The notes under the pieces were generated by a model, which was given only the letters and a program-made list of their open reading frames with translations, did no database searches and had not been told where the DNA came from. Shown one piece after another: positions 1 to 8,076 of a stretch of DNA of 64,000 bases. The translations under genes and the position numbers were made by a program. Source of the stretch: Desulfarculus baarsii DSM 2075 (GTDB taxonomy: Bacteria; Desulfobacterota; Desulfarculia; Desulfarculales; Desulfarculaceae); NCBI RefSeq assembly GCF_000143965.1, contig NC_014365.1, positions 2,259,501 through 2,323,500 on the forward strand. The letters run 5' to 3'. Each line of letters starts with the position of its first letter. The first letter of the stretch is position 1.

Positions 1-3000
1 ACCAACTCTGGCGCTTGGCGCTGTTGTCGTAAGCGCCGTAGCTGAAGGCCGCGTTGAGGTAAAAGGCCTCCAGATCGGCCGAAGCGTAGAGCCCGATGTT
101 GAGCGCGCGTTGATCGCCTTCGTGGCCGGCCATGCTCCAGTCGATGTTGGTCACGCTGCTGGCCATGGCCAAGCCGGTGCTCAGCCAGGGCAAGACACGG
201 CCGTCCACGCCGACGATGGCCCCACCGCTGCCCAGGCGATAGCCCAAGTGGCCGCTGTCACCGCTCTGGTTGGACCAGTCGCCCAGGGCCCGGGCCCAGG
301 CCGACCAGCCACCGCCGGCCTGGCCGTTGGCGCTGAGCTCCTGGGAGGCGGCCTGGGTCGGGCCGGACGCGCCGGCCGCCTGGTTGGCGGCGCTGCGGGC
401 CGTCAGCGAGCGCCACCACAGCATGCGATCGAAGGTGCGGGCCCCGCTCAGGCTGGCGGCGCTGAAGGCGTCGTACATCTCGGGATTGGCCGCCTCCAGC
501 GTCTGGCGGATCTGGCTCAGGTCGTAGCTCCAGTCCATGGCCAGAAGCAACTGGGTCATTTGATCTTGCCGAGCCTGGGCCAGGGGCACGATGGCGTCCA
601 GGGCCGCGCCCACGCCCTTTTGGCCCGGGGTGAGCGCCAGCGAGGCGAAGCTGACGCGCGCGATGTCCAGACTGACGCTATCGGCGTGGTAGACCGGCGT
701 GAGGCTGACGGTCTGGGACGTGGGCAGGCCCTGCAGGCCCAGGAACGAGCCTTGCACCGCGCCGGCGCTGATGATCGTCCAGCTCTGGCCGTTGGTGTAG
801 AGCGCCTGGGGCAGGCTGACCTGGGCATAGCCGTCGAGGTAGGCCACGCCGTTGTTGAGGATCCTGACCAGATCGCAGGCCCCGCTGGGGTCCAGCTCGA
901 TGAGCAGCACGCCATCGCTGGCGTTGTGGTAGTCGCCGATGACGGTCATGGTCCCGATGCTGTTGCCGGGCGAGAACCAGCCGTGGTTGACCACGTTGCC
1001 CAAGATGGCCCCGACGCCGCCCAGGAAGCCGCCGGGGTTGATCGTCACCAGGCGGCTATCCAACGTGCCGTTGATGAAGGCCGAGCCGCTGAGGGTGAAC
1101 GTCGGCGCGCCGATGGTCTGGTCATCGGGCAGGGTGAGCCTGCCACGGATATAGAGGCTGCTGGTGAACTCCCAGTCGTTGATGAAGGTGGCGTTGCCCG
1201 TGCCGTCGTAGCTGATGCGCTCGAAATCGAAGAACTTGTCGGCGTCGAATACGCCCGAGCCGACCAGGGACAGCGAGTCCACGCCGCTCTGGCCGGAGAC
1301 GCCGCTGCCCACCGAGCTGCCACCGGAATAGATCACGGTGTCGTCACCGTCGCCGGCCAGAACCCAACCGCCCACCGAGCCGCCCAGCAGGTGGATGACG
1401 TCGTCGCCGTCGCCGGACCAGATCGATTCACCCACGACGCCGTAGTTGAAGATCACGTTGCCAGTGCTGGTCGCGTTCCCGCCGCGGTCGTCGCTGCCGC
1501 GGATGGAGCCCTGCACCGTGCCGTAGTTGTAAATATGATTGCCGCCGCCGCTGGTGTCCATGCCGGCGTTGACGCCGCCGTAGACGCTGCCCAACACCGT
1601 CCCGTAGTTGGCGATGTAATTGTCGCCGCCGCTGGTGTTCGCGCCGTAGTTGAAGCTGCCGTGGATGCTGCCGCTCACCGTGCCGTAGTTGTAGATTTGG
1701 TTGTCGCCGCCGCTGGAGCCCACGCCGTCGTTGGCCGAGCCGTAGATGTCGGTGAGCACCAGGCCGCCGGCGTAGTTGTAGATGGTGTTTTCGCCGCCCG
1801 ACGAACCGTCGCCGATGTTCCACGAGCCGTCGATGTAGTCGGCTTGGCCGGTGTTTTCGATGCTGTTTTCGCCACCGCTGGCGTTCGCGCCCTGGTTGTA
1901 GCTGCCCAGGATGGAGTCGCCCACCGCGCTGGTGTTGTAGATTTGGTTTTCGCCGCCGCTGGAGCCCGCGCCGACATTGGCGCTGCCGCAGAGGTTGTAT
2001 GTGATCGAGCCGTGGTTGTAGAGAGTGTTGCCGCCGCCGGAGCTGTTGACGCCGGTGTTCCAACTGCCCTGCGCGTTGTAGGTCGTGCCCGCGTTGAGGA
2101 CGAGGTTTTCGCCGCCCGAGGAGCCCGCGCCGGCGTTGGCGCTGCCCTCGATGGCGCTGGCCGAGCCGACGTTGAGGATGGAGTTGCCGCCGCCCTCGGA
2201 GCCGTCACCCTGGTTGTAGCTGCCCAGTATCGAACCAGCTACGTCGCCAGTGTTGTAGATGACGTTCGTGCCGCCCTCGGAGTTCGCGCCGATGTTGTGG
2301 CTGCCGGCCACGAAACTGTCGGCTTGGCCGTAATTGATGATGAAGTTTTGGCCGCCGCTGGCGCCCGCGCCGCTGTTGCGGCTGGCGACGATGTCCTGGC
2401 CGACCGTGCCAAGATTGTAAAGGACGTTTTGGCCGCCGCTGGCGCCCGCGCCTTGATTATTGCTGCCGACGAGCCTGCCGTCGATGGTCCCATCGTTCAA
2501 CGCGCCGTTTCCGCTACCGCTGGTCCCGTTGGCCTCGTTGTTACTGCCGGCCACCGAACCGTGGATCACGCCCCGGTTGACAACGGAGTTTTCGCCGCCG
2601 CTGGTTCCGCTGGCCTCGTTGCTGCTGCCGGCCACCGAGCCCGTGATGGTCCCGGTATTGAAGATTTGGTTTTCACCGCCGCTGGAGTTCGCGCCCTGGT
2701 TGCACGTGCCGTAGACATCGCCGGCCACCGCGCCGTCCTCGCCGATCTCGATCATGTTGCCGCCGCCGCTGGAGCCGGCTCCGACGTTGTTGGAGCCGTA
2801 GAGGTCGTTGTCCACCGTGCCGAGGTTGGTGATGTAGTTGATGCCGCCGGTCGAGTCCGCGCCCACGTTGTTGGAGCCATAGACGTCGACGCCCACCGTG
2901 CCGCCAACGTTGATATGCACCTCGTTGTAGCCACCCTCGGAGTCGTCGCCGACGTTGTTGGAGCCGTAGATGAAACCGCAGGCCGAGCCGGAGTTGAGGA

Positions 3001-3448
3001 TGGTGTTCTCGCCGCCGCTGGCGCCCCCGGTCGAGTTGTAGCTGCCGAAGATGTCGCCACCCACCGCGCCGGAGTTGGTGATGCTGTTTTGCCCGCCGGC
3101 GTCGCCGCTGGAGCTGTTTTGGCTGCCGCGGATATCGCCGCCGACCGCGCCGGAGTTGTCGATCTCGCCGCCGCCGTCGGAGCTAAGGGTCACGTCGCCG
3201 GTGACCACGCCATCGTTGGTGAGGTTGTCGGCCCCGCCCTGGGTCATGTCCACGTCGCCGGAAACCGTCGCGCCGTTGCTGTTGGTGTATTGGTCGTCGT
3301 CGGCCGTGCCCAGCCAGTCGCCCGCCCCGCCGTAATCGTTGGGATTGCCCGTGCCGGGGTTGGTGCCCACCGCCGCCATGGCTACATTCATGGGCGCGGC
3401 TAGGCTAACCAGCATAAACGCCAACATAATTATCACTTTTGCCTTCAT
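1..3448 (-). CDS. Autotransporter with repeat-rich passenger (3' end cut by window start)
   Basis: Type V secreted surface protein. The frame from the ATG at 3446-3448 (ribosome site GAGGG just upstream) stays open to base 1, giving 1149 visible codons. Residues 1-26 form a signal peptide (MKAKVIIMLAFMLVSLA, then AMA). Residues about 100-670 hold some 20 copies of a 25-27 residue unit of the pattern GSxNxGAxSSGGENxIxNxGTVxG, expected to fold as a parallel beta-solenoid. Then comes the passenger C-terminal region typical of autotransporters (PGNSIGTMTVIGDY), and from about residue 1050 the start of the outer-membrane beta-barrel (WSAWARALGDW). The rest of the barrel lies beyond the window. The function of the passenger (adhesion, surface layer) is not deducible. 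A long opposite-strand reading frame over the same bases is a shadow. Confidence 0.88.
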   Translation of the reverse strand, partial: MKAKVIIMLAFMLVSLAAPMNVAMAAVGTNPGTGNPNDYGGAGDWLGTADDDQYTNSNGATVSGDVDMTQGGADNLTNDGVVTGDVTLSSDGGGEIDNSGAVGGDIRGSQNSSSGDAGGQNSITNSGAVGGDIFGSYNSTGGASGGENTILNSGSACGFIYGSNNVGDDSEGGYNEVHINVGGTVGVDVYGSNNVGADSTGGINYITNLGTVDNDLYGSNNVGAGSSGGGNMIEIGEDGAVAGDVYGTCNQGANSSGGENQIFNTGTITGSVAGSSNEASGTSGGENSVVNRGVIHGSVAGSNNEANGTSGSGNGALNDGTIDGRLVGSNNQGAGASGGQNVLYNLGTVGQDIVASRNSGAGASGGQNFIINYGQADSFVAGSHNIGANSEGGTNVIYNTGDVAGSILGSYNQGDGSEGGGNSILNVGSASAIEGSANAGAGSSGGENLVLNAGTTYNAQGSWNTGVNSSGGGNTLYNHGSITYNLCGSANVGAGSSGGENQIYNTSAVGDSILGSYNQGANASGGENSIENTGQADYIDGSWNIGDGSSGGENTIYNYAGGLVLTDIYGSANDGVGSSGGDNQIYNYGTVSGSIHGSFNYGANTSGGDNYIANYGTVLGSVYGGVNAGMDTSGGGNHIYNYGTVQGSIRGSDDRGGNATSTGNVIFNYGVVGESIWSGDGDDVIHLLGGSVGGWVLAGDGDDTVIYSGGSSVGSGVSGQSGVDSLSLVGSGVFDADKFFDFERISYDGTGNATFINDWEFTSSLYIRGRLTLPDDQTIGAPTFTLSGSAFINGTLDSRLVTINPGGFLGGVGAILGNVVNHGWFSPGNSIGTMTVIGDYHNASDGVLLIELDPSGACDLVRILNNGVAYLDGYAQVSLPQALYTNGQSWTIISAGAVQGSFLGLQGLPTSQTVSLTPVYHADSVSLDIARVSFASLALTPGQKGVGAALDAIVPLAQARQDQMTQLLLAMDWSYDLSQIRQTLEAANPEMYDAFSAASLSGARTFDRMLWWRSLTARSAANQAAGASGPTQAASQELSANGQAGGGWSAWARALGDWSNQSGDSGHLGYRLGSGGAIVGVDGRVLPWLSTGLAMASSVTNIDWSMAGHEGDQRALNIGLYASADLEAFYLNAAFSYGAYDNSAKRQSW
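1430..3150 (-). repeat. Tandem ~78-bp coding repeats in the autotransporter passenger
   Basis: About 20 imperfect units of 75-81 bp run head to tail, each encoding a glycine- and asparagine-rich turn (SGGEN or a close variant) followed by a short beta strand (xIYNxGTV). Units diverge at third codon positions but keep the glycine/serine turns. That points to old internal duplication under selection for fold, not recent expansion. Confidence 0.85.
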
Positions 3449-3621
3449 GATTTTCCCTCGACGGCGTACGCGGCCCCGCAACCGGACCGCATATCAACCG
3501 ACAACCGGCGCGGCATTTTTTTGTTTTGTGATTTCATGCGTGTATTATAAATAAGCTACTGACTGCAAGATCGATCCACGCTAGCAACCAAACAATCTTC
3601 TGTCAATTTAAACAGCTGGAT
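3449..3621. promoter_or_regulatory. AT-rich divergent promoter region
   Basis: This 173-bp gap separates the leftward autotransporter gene from the rightward lipoprotein gene and is much more AT-rich than its surroundings. A perfect -10 hexamer TATAAT lies on the minus strand at 3544-3549, which would give the autotransporter a leader of about 90 bases. An overlapping plus-strand TATTAT at 3543-3548 could serve the lipoprotein gene. No convincing -35 box accompanies either, so the assignment rests on the -10 boxes and the AT content. Confidence 0.4.
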
Positions 3622-5007
3622 ATGCGACACATTTTTGAAATTTTGCGTAACACGCATTCATACTCCCGCCCTAATAAAAATCTGGGCGCGCGCCTGGCCG
3701 TTTTGGCGCTGGCCGCGCTCCTGGCCCTCGGCGGCTGCGCCGGCCCAAGCGTCAAGCCGGCAGACATCCAGTTGCCGCCACAAGAGGCCGCGCGCTACCT
3801 GGGCCGGCATTGGCGGCTGGATCCGGCGGCCCAGGCGCGGCTGACGAAGGATTTTTGGCGGCAATATTTCGCCTGTTGGCAAGACCCTCGGCCCGAGGAG
3901 GGCCTGGTGGCCATGGTCGACGAGTTTGCCGACAAAACGGCCCAGCCCGGCCTGGGCGAAAACCTGCTGCCCCGTGACCCGGCCTGGGTCGAGGCCCTGG
4001 AGGCCAACGCCGCCCTGGCCTCCTACCCCAACGCCGCCAGGCCCGGCCTGACCGTGGGCTGGCTCAACCTACGCGTGCTGCCCACCGACCGCCCATCGGT
4101 GGGCGAGGCCAACGCGCCCGGCGACCTGACCTTCGATCGCCTGCAACAATCGCTCTTGCCGCCCAACCTGCCGGTGTATGTCCACCACCAGAGCCGCGAC
4201 GGAGCATGGCTTTTGGTCCAAACGCCCATCGCCTGGGGCTGGCTGCCATCCCGCCAGGTTGCCGCCGTCAGCCAGGCCCAGCAACGGCGTTGGCGCGCGG
4301 CTGGTTTCATGGCTTTCCTGGCCGACGACCAGCCCGTCAACGACCGCGACGGCCGCTTTTTGTTCATGGCCGGCCTGGGCTGCCTGTTGCCCGTGGCCGA
4401 AAACGGCCACGGCGCGCTGGCCGCCGTGGCCGACCAACACGGCAACGCGGTGATCGTCGAGGCCCACTTCGACCGCCGCTGGGCCACGCCCCATCCCCTG
4501 CCCCTGACCGCCGTCAACCTGGCCGCCGTCATCGACGGCCAACTGGGCCGACCCTATGGCTGGGGCGGCCTGTTCGGCAACCGCGACTGCTCGGCCACCC
4601 TGCAGGACGTCTTCCGCGTGTTTGGCCTGTGGCTGCCGCGCAACTCCGGCGATCAGGCCGAGACCGGACGCCGCCTGGGCTTGGCCGGCCAAAGCGCCGC
4701 GCGAAAGGAAGCCACGATCGTGGCGGAGGGGCTGCCGGGGCTGACGATACTCTGGATGCCCGGCCACGTCATGCTCTACCTGGGCGACGACAACGGCCGG
4801 CCGGTGGCCTTCCACAACGCCTGGAGCCTGCGCCTGCGCGACTTTTGGGGCAACCAGGGCCGGGCCATCCTGGGCCGGGCCCTGATCACCACCCTGCGGC
4901 CGGGCGATGATCTGCCCGATCTGGTAAAACCCGACGGCGTGCTGGTCAACCGCCTGGAGGCCATGACCCTCTTGGTCGAACCAAGCGACGTGCTGACCAT
5001 CCGCTGA
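3622..5007 (+). CDS. SH3 / NlpC-P60 lipoprotein, predicted cell-wall peptidase
   Basis: A 461-residue lipoprotein predicted to cut peptide cross-links of peptidoglycan in the periplasm. The N-terminus has a hydrophobic stretch ending in a lipobox, LALGGC, with Cys39 the lipidated residue. Residues ~60-120 resemble the N-terminal stabilising domain of these enzymes, ~130-215 an SH3b module (VYVHHQSRDGAWLLVQ), and ~300-430 the NlpC/P60 domain. The catalytic Cys is in GNRDCSAT and the His in PGHVMLYLG. The layout matches the stabiliser-SH3-NlpC/P60 family (PF12912/PF12913/PF00877). The ribosome site is weak; this start is chosen because it keeps the whole signal sequence. Confidence 0.85.
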   Translation: MRHIFEILRNTHSYSRPNKNLGARLAVLALAALLALGGCAGPSVKPADIQLPPQEAARYLGRHWRLDPAAQARLTKDFWRQYFACWQDPRPEEGLVAMVDEFADKTAQPGLGENLLPRDPAWVEALEANAALASYPNAARPGLTVGWLNLRVLPTDRPSVGEANAPGDLTFDRLQQSLLPPNLPVYVHHQSRDGAWLLVQTPIAWGWLPSRQVAAVSQAQQRRWRAAGFMAFLADDQPVNDRDGRFLFMAGLGCLLPVAENGHGALAAVADQHGNAVIVEAHFDRRWATPHPLPLTAVNLAAVIDGQLGRPYGWGGLFGNRDCSATLQDVFRVFGLWLPRNSGDQAETGRRLGLAGQSAARKEATIVAEGLPGLTILWMPGHVMLYLGDDNGRPVAFHNAWSLRLRDFWGNQGRAILGRALITTLRPGDDLPDLVKPDGVLVNRLEAMTLLVEPSDVLTIR

Positions 5008-5149
5008 GCCGCCGAGCGCGCCGACCTCCCCCACGAAAAAACGCCACAATCTCGCTTCGGGTAGCCGTTGCTACAGCGGGTCCGTTGGCCGGGCCATATC
5101 CTGGAACCATGGTCGATCAACACGCGAACCAACGGTCAAAGGAGCGGTC

Positions 5150-5803
5150 ATGCCGGCGCAAGTCATCGGTTTTTCGGGCAGCCCCATCAAAAACAGCAAC
5201 ACCGATCGCCTCGTTCAGGCGGTGCTGCGGGCCAGCGGCCTGGAGTGGGAATTCGTCAAGCTCAGCCAAAAAAACGTGCGGCCCTGCATCGCCTGTCTGG
5301 GTTGCGCGGCCGACAACGTCTGCAAGGTGGCCGATGATTTTCCGGCCCTGGCCCAAAAAGTGCGCGCTGCCGGGGCGCTGGTGGTTGGCGCTTATCCGCC
5401 CTATGGCTCCATGGACGGCTTTACCAAGGCCTTTCTGGAGCGGCTGTTCAGCCTGCGCCATCAAAATGGCCTCAACCGGGGCAAGCTGGCCGTGGTGGCG
5501 GTGACCGGCATCGGCCGGGGCGCGCCGGGGCTGGAGGAAGCCGCCCAGCAGGTCAGCCACGCTCTGACCCTGGAAGGCATGGAGGTGCTTGGCCAGATCA
5601 AGGCCGCCGGCAACCCGGAGTGCATGGTCTGTGGTTTTGGCCAAAGCTGCCCCATGAGCGCGCTGCCGTGGATTTTCGGCCAGGATCTGGCCGTGACGCC
5701 GGAGAAATTTCGCGCGGTGGAAAACGACGACGCCGCGTGGCGGGAGGCCGAGCGCCTGGGCCGGGAGATCGCCCGACGCCTGGGCCAAACGCGGGCCATG
5801 TGA
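5150..5803 (+). CDS. Iron-sulfur flavoprotein (ISF family)
   Basis: A 217-residue FMN protein of the NADPH-dependent FMN reductase fold. The N-terminal GFSGSPIKNSNTD is the phosphate-binding loop. Cys46, Cys49, Cys52 and Cys58 form the compact CX2CX2CX5C motif that binds a [4Fe-4S] cluster in ISF proteins of methanogens and other anaerobes. An extra Cys group (ECMVCGFGQSC) lies near residues 158-168. ISF proteins pass electrons between ferredoxin and small acceptors, and some reduce oxygen or peroxide; the partner here is unknown. A strong site, AAAGGAG, precedes the ATG. The next gene down, a tiny Cys-rich protein, has nearly the same ribosome site, so the two are probably co-transcribed. 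Confidence 0.85.
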   Translation: MPAQVIGFSGSPIKNSNTDRLVQAVLRASGLEWEFVKLSQKNVRPCIACLGCAADNVCKVADDFPALAQKVRAAGALVVGAYPPYGSMDGFTKAFLERLFSLRHQNGLNRGKLAVVAVTGIGRGAPGLEEAAQQVSHALTLEGMEVLGQIKAAGNPECMVCGFGQSCPMSALPWIFGQDLAVTPEKFRAVENDDAAWREAERLGREIARRLGQTRAM

Positions 5804-5842
5804 ACGCGGCCCCGGGCCGCATAGTCAGCAAAGGAGCGAGTC

Positions 5843-5977
5843 ATGCCCAAGTGTGGAATCTGTGGCGGCGAGGCGCCCAAGCAGCCTTGCATCACCGAGG
5901 ACGGCCGTTGCGACCTCTGCGGCCGCAAGGTCAAGCTGGCCGACGAAAAACCCGAACAGGCCGACAAAAAGGACTGA
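5843..5977 (+). CDS. 44-residue zinc-ribbon-like protein
   Basis: A small protein translated from the ATG at 5843, with AAAGGAG 5 bases upstream, nearly identical to the site of the flavoprotein gene 39 bp before it. It has two CxxC pairs (Cys4/Cys7 and Cys23/Cys26) plus Cys16, and a charged Lys/Asp/Glu tail. The spacing fits one small zinc ribbon or rubredoxin-like metal knuckle. A strong hairpin terminator begins 24 bp after the stop, closing the two-gene unit. No named family is recognised. An accessory role for the flavoprotein is inferred from the shared operon only. Confidence 0.75.
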   Translation: MPKCGICGGEAPKQPCITEDGRCDLCGRKVKLADEKPEQADKKD

Positions 5978-6001
5978 TCCCGCCGGCTGAGCGACAAACC
6001 A

Positions 6002-6046
6002 GGCGGCCCGGCATGCGCCCGTCATCGCGCCGGGCCGCCGCCTTTT
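6002..6046. terminator. Bidirectional intrinsic terminator
   Basis: A perfect 11-bp stem, GGCGGCCCGGC at 6002-6012 pairing with 6029-6039, has a 16-base loop and is followed by CCTTTT on the plus strand. It sits between the convergent Cys-rich protein gene and the Smr gene whose stop is at 6050. Confidence 0.75.
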
Positions 6047-6049
6047 CAT

Positions 6050-6787
6050 CTAGCCAAACACGCCGCCCCGGCCGGGGCCCGACCACTTGCGCAGCAAAAC
6101 ATAGATCGAGCCCTCGCCGCCGTCGTGGCCCAGGGCCGTGCAAAAGGCCAGCACCTGGCGACGCATGCGCTTGCGGGCCAGCCAACCGGGCAGGGCCTGC
6201 TTGAGCACCGGCACGCCGCCGGGCGAGGAAAGCCCCCGGCCGTGAACGATCAGCACGTGGCGCATGCCCTTGGCGGCGCTACGGGCCACGAAATCCTCGA
6301 GGGCGGCGGCGGCCTGATCCTGGCTCATGCCGTGCAGGTCCAGGTGGTCCTGAATGGGAAATGCCCCGCGGCGCATCTGCTCCATGAGGTCTTCGGCCAC
6401 GCCGGGCTGGCGGCCCTCGATGAAGCCCGGCGACCAGCGCAGGTCGAACTCGGTCGCGCCAGCCACCAGATCGGCCAGGTGGGCCATGACCTCCAGGTCG
6501 TCATCGGGTGGCGGCGTCAAAGGCGGCGGTTGGCCGTCGCTCGGCCGCACGCGCTCGGCCCCGGCCAGGCGGGCCACGTCGGCCATGGCCTTGAAAAAGA
6601 TGGTCTCGTCGGCTGGGTCGGGCTGATCGGACGGCGCGGCGGCATGGGCCTGGGCCGGTTGGGCGCTCGGTGGCGTGGCGACGCGTTTGAGGCTTTTTTT
6701 CAGTTCGGCAAAAGGCGTGTTGAAGCCTTGGCGCTTGCCGGCGACCTTGGGCGCTTGGCCGGATTTGTTTTGCTTTTGCTTGGCCAT
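6050..6787 (-). CDS. Smr domain protein
   Basis: A 245-residue protein with a C-terminal Smr domain (residues ~145-235), recognised from LDLHG (start of the domain) and VHGRG (the conserved loop). Stand-alone Smr proteins are nucleases acting on branched DNA or on RNA of stalled ribosomes; which applies here cannot be told. The N-terminal half is Lys/Pro/Ala-rich and probably disordered. The ATG at 6787 was preferred to the in-frame TTG at 6793; neither has a clear ribosome site. It is transcribed alone, with an AT-rich promoter region upstream. Confidence 0.82.
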   Translation of the reverse strand: MAKQKQNKSGQAPKVAGKRQGFNTPFAELKKSLKRVATPPSAQPAQAHAAAPSDQPDPADETIFFKAMADVARLAGAERVRPSDGQPPPLTPPPDDDLEVMAHLADLVAGATEFDLRWSPGFIEGRQPGVAEDLMEQMRRGAFPIQDHLDLHGMSQDQAAAALEDFVARSAAKGMRHVLIVHGRGLSSPGGVPVLKQALPGWLARKRMRRQVLAFCTALGHDGGEGSIYVLLRKWSGPGRGGVFG

Positions 6788-7015
6788 GGCCAAATTTTAC
6801 AACAGATCGGCCCGGCGGCAAACCAAGGGCATACGTACCAATTTAAATGTCAATTATTGAAAAAATATCGCTATATCGCACAAGAAATCCTTGCCCGCGC
6901 CGCACGCGCCCGATGATCTTGGCCCGGCCCAGCCGCCGGGGCTCGACAATCGCCCTGGCCTGCATTAGCATAACCAAACCAAACCACGCGATAAATTCTG
7001 GCAAGGAGATTGCTC
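6788..7015. other. Intergenic region between divergent Smr and DUF3786 genes
   Basis: The first half (about 6790-6890) is AT-rich and contains TTGACA on the minus strand at 6848-6853, a plausible -35 for the Smr gene although no -10 sits at the right distance. The second half is GC-rich without clear signals until AAGGAG at 7003-7008, the ribosome site of the DUF3786 gene. No small gene was found. Confidence 0.4.
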
Positions 7016-7636
7016 ATGGCCCGGGTCGACGATTATAAGATGAGCTTTGACATGGCCGCCCAAAAGCTGGCCGACCAGGATTTCGGCCAACTGGCCCAAC
7101 GCGCCGGCGCCACGGCCGAGGGCGACGGCCTGCGGCTGCATTACTACGGCCGGCCCGTGCGAGTGGGCAAAAGCCCCGTCAGCGTGGATCACCTCGACGA
7201 CGGCCCGGAGATCCCCCTGGCCGAAAAGGCCCTGATCCTGCACTATCTGGTCAATGCCGACGGCACGGCCCCCACTGGCCAATGGATCACCTACCGCGAG
7301 GTGGAAAGCGGCGAGTTTTATTGGTCGGCCTTTGTCAAACGGGCCAAAGCGCCGCTGGTGAGTTTTTTTGGCGAGCGCCCCAAGCTGTTGGACCAACTGG
7401 CCCCACTGGTGGGCGGCGAAGGCCCCGGCCACAGCGGCGACGCCTCGGCCATCATTCGCGCCCTGCCCAACGCGCCGATAATGCTGGTCATATGGGAGGG
7501 CGACGACGAGTTCCCCGCCGACGGCAACGTGCTTTTCGACAGCAGCATCGAGCACTACTTCAGCACCGAGGACATCGCCCTGGCCGCCGGCCTGCCCATC
7601 TACAAAATGATGGCCCTGGCCCGCAACCAGCAATAA
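7016..7636 (+). CDS. DUF3786 domain protein
   Basis: A 206-residue soluble protein without signal peptide or membrane segment, matching the DUF3786 family by overall sequence (ILHYLVNADGTAPTGQWITYRE, central GERPKLLDQL and the C-terminal EDIALAAGLPIYKMMALA). The family is found mostly in anaerobes. From general knowledge its genes often lie near acetyl-CoA pathway or corrinoid genes; function is undetermined. The ATG at 7016 is set by AAGGAG 7 bases upstream. It lies 66 bp ahead of the [2Fe-2S] protein and CooC genes on the same strand, but a separate promoter-like element lies between. Confidence 0.75.
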   Translation: MARVDDYKMSFDMAAQKLADQDFGQLAQRAGATAEGDGLRLHYYGRPVRVGKSPVSVDHLDDGPEIPLAEKALILHYLVNADGTAPTGQWITYREVESGEFYWSAFVKRAKAPLVSFFGERPKLLDQLAPLVGGEGPGHSGDASAIIRALPNAPIMLVIWEGDDEFPADGNVLFDSSIEHYFSTEDIALAAGLPIYKMMALARNQQ

Positions 7637-7652
7637 GCGCGTGCGAGGCGAG

Positions 7653-7688
7653 GCGATAGTGCTTATATAATTTAGGAATGACTATCGC
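7653..7688 (+). promoter_or_regulatory. Promoter -10 flanked by a perfect inverted repeat
   Basis: A perfect -10 hexamer TATAAT at 7666-7671 is bracketed by 8-bp inverted arms, GCGATAGT at 7653-7660 and ACTATCGC at 7681-7688. It lies just upstream of the [2Fe-2S] protein gene (start 7703). No good -35 is visible, as is common for activator-dependent promoters. The arms look like a regulator site for the [2Fe-2S] protein-CooC unit; the regulator is unknown. Confidence 0.5.
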
Positions 7689-7702
7689 AAAGGCGCTTGA
7701 AC

Positions 7703-8032
7703 ATGAGTGAACAGCATCAACACGGCCAGGGCTGCGGCTGCGGCCATCAGCACGGGGCCGCCGCCAGCCGAGACGACTGGCGAAACGCGCCCGCCGAGAC
7801 CATCGTCTGCCACTGCCTGGGCCTGACCAAGGCCCAGATTGTCTCGGCCATCGAGCAGGGGGCCTTCACCGTGGCCTTGGTCAAGACCATGACCGGCGCG
7901 GGCCGGGGCAATGATTGCAAGCAAAAGCATCCCCTGGGCCATTCCTGCGAGGGCGACTTGCAGCGGTTGGTCGAGGCCTTTGGCCAACCGCCGGAGGGCT
8001 ACGCCAGGGGCGGCGGCTGCGGTTGTCACTGA
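7703..8032 (+). CDS. CopZ/BFD-like [2Fe-2S] protein with His/Cys-rich ends
   Basis: A 109-residue protein. The core has Cys36-x-Cys38, then 33 residues, then Cys72 and Cys82 in DCKQKHPLGHSC. This is the BFD-type [2Fe-2S] pattern but with the second pair spaced CX9C, as in the N-terminal domain of CopZ-type proteins, instead of CX2C. The N-terminus (HQHGQGCGCGHQHG) and C-terminus (GGGCGCH) are rich in His and Cys and probably bind a soft metal such as nickel or copper. It lies 44 bp before cooC on the same strand, so a role in metal supply for CO dehydrogenase or a related nickel enzyme is a reasonable inference. The start is the ATG, not the TTG at 7697. Confidence 0.72.
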   Translation: MSEQHQHGQGCGCGHQHGAAASRDDWRNAPAETIVCHCLGLTKAQIVSAIEQGAFTVALVKTMTGAGRGNDCKQKHPLGHSCEGDLQRLVEAFGQPPEGYARGGGCGCH

Positions 8033-8076
8033 AAACCGGCGCCGGAAGGCGCATGCAAGCCAGAAAGGATCCGGGC

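Noticed and set aside
1430-3150. Possible CRISPR array or minisatellite in the repeat zone
   Set aside because: Units are contiguous, in frame, diverged at third positions and encode a regular protein repeat. There are no unique spacers between identical repeats.
110-3403. A 1097-codon open frame on the plus strand
   Set aside because: It is the antisense shadow of the autotransporter. Its translation is an Ala/Val/Gly/His-rich low-complexity repeat without any domain, while the opposite strand has a signal peptide, beta-solenoid repeats and a barrel.
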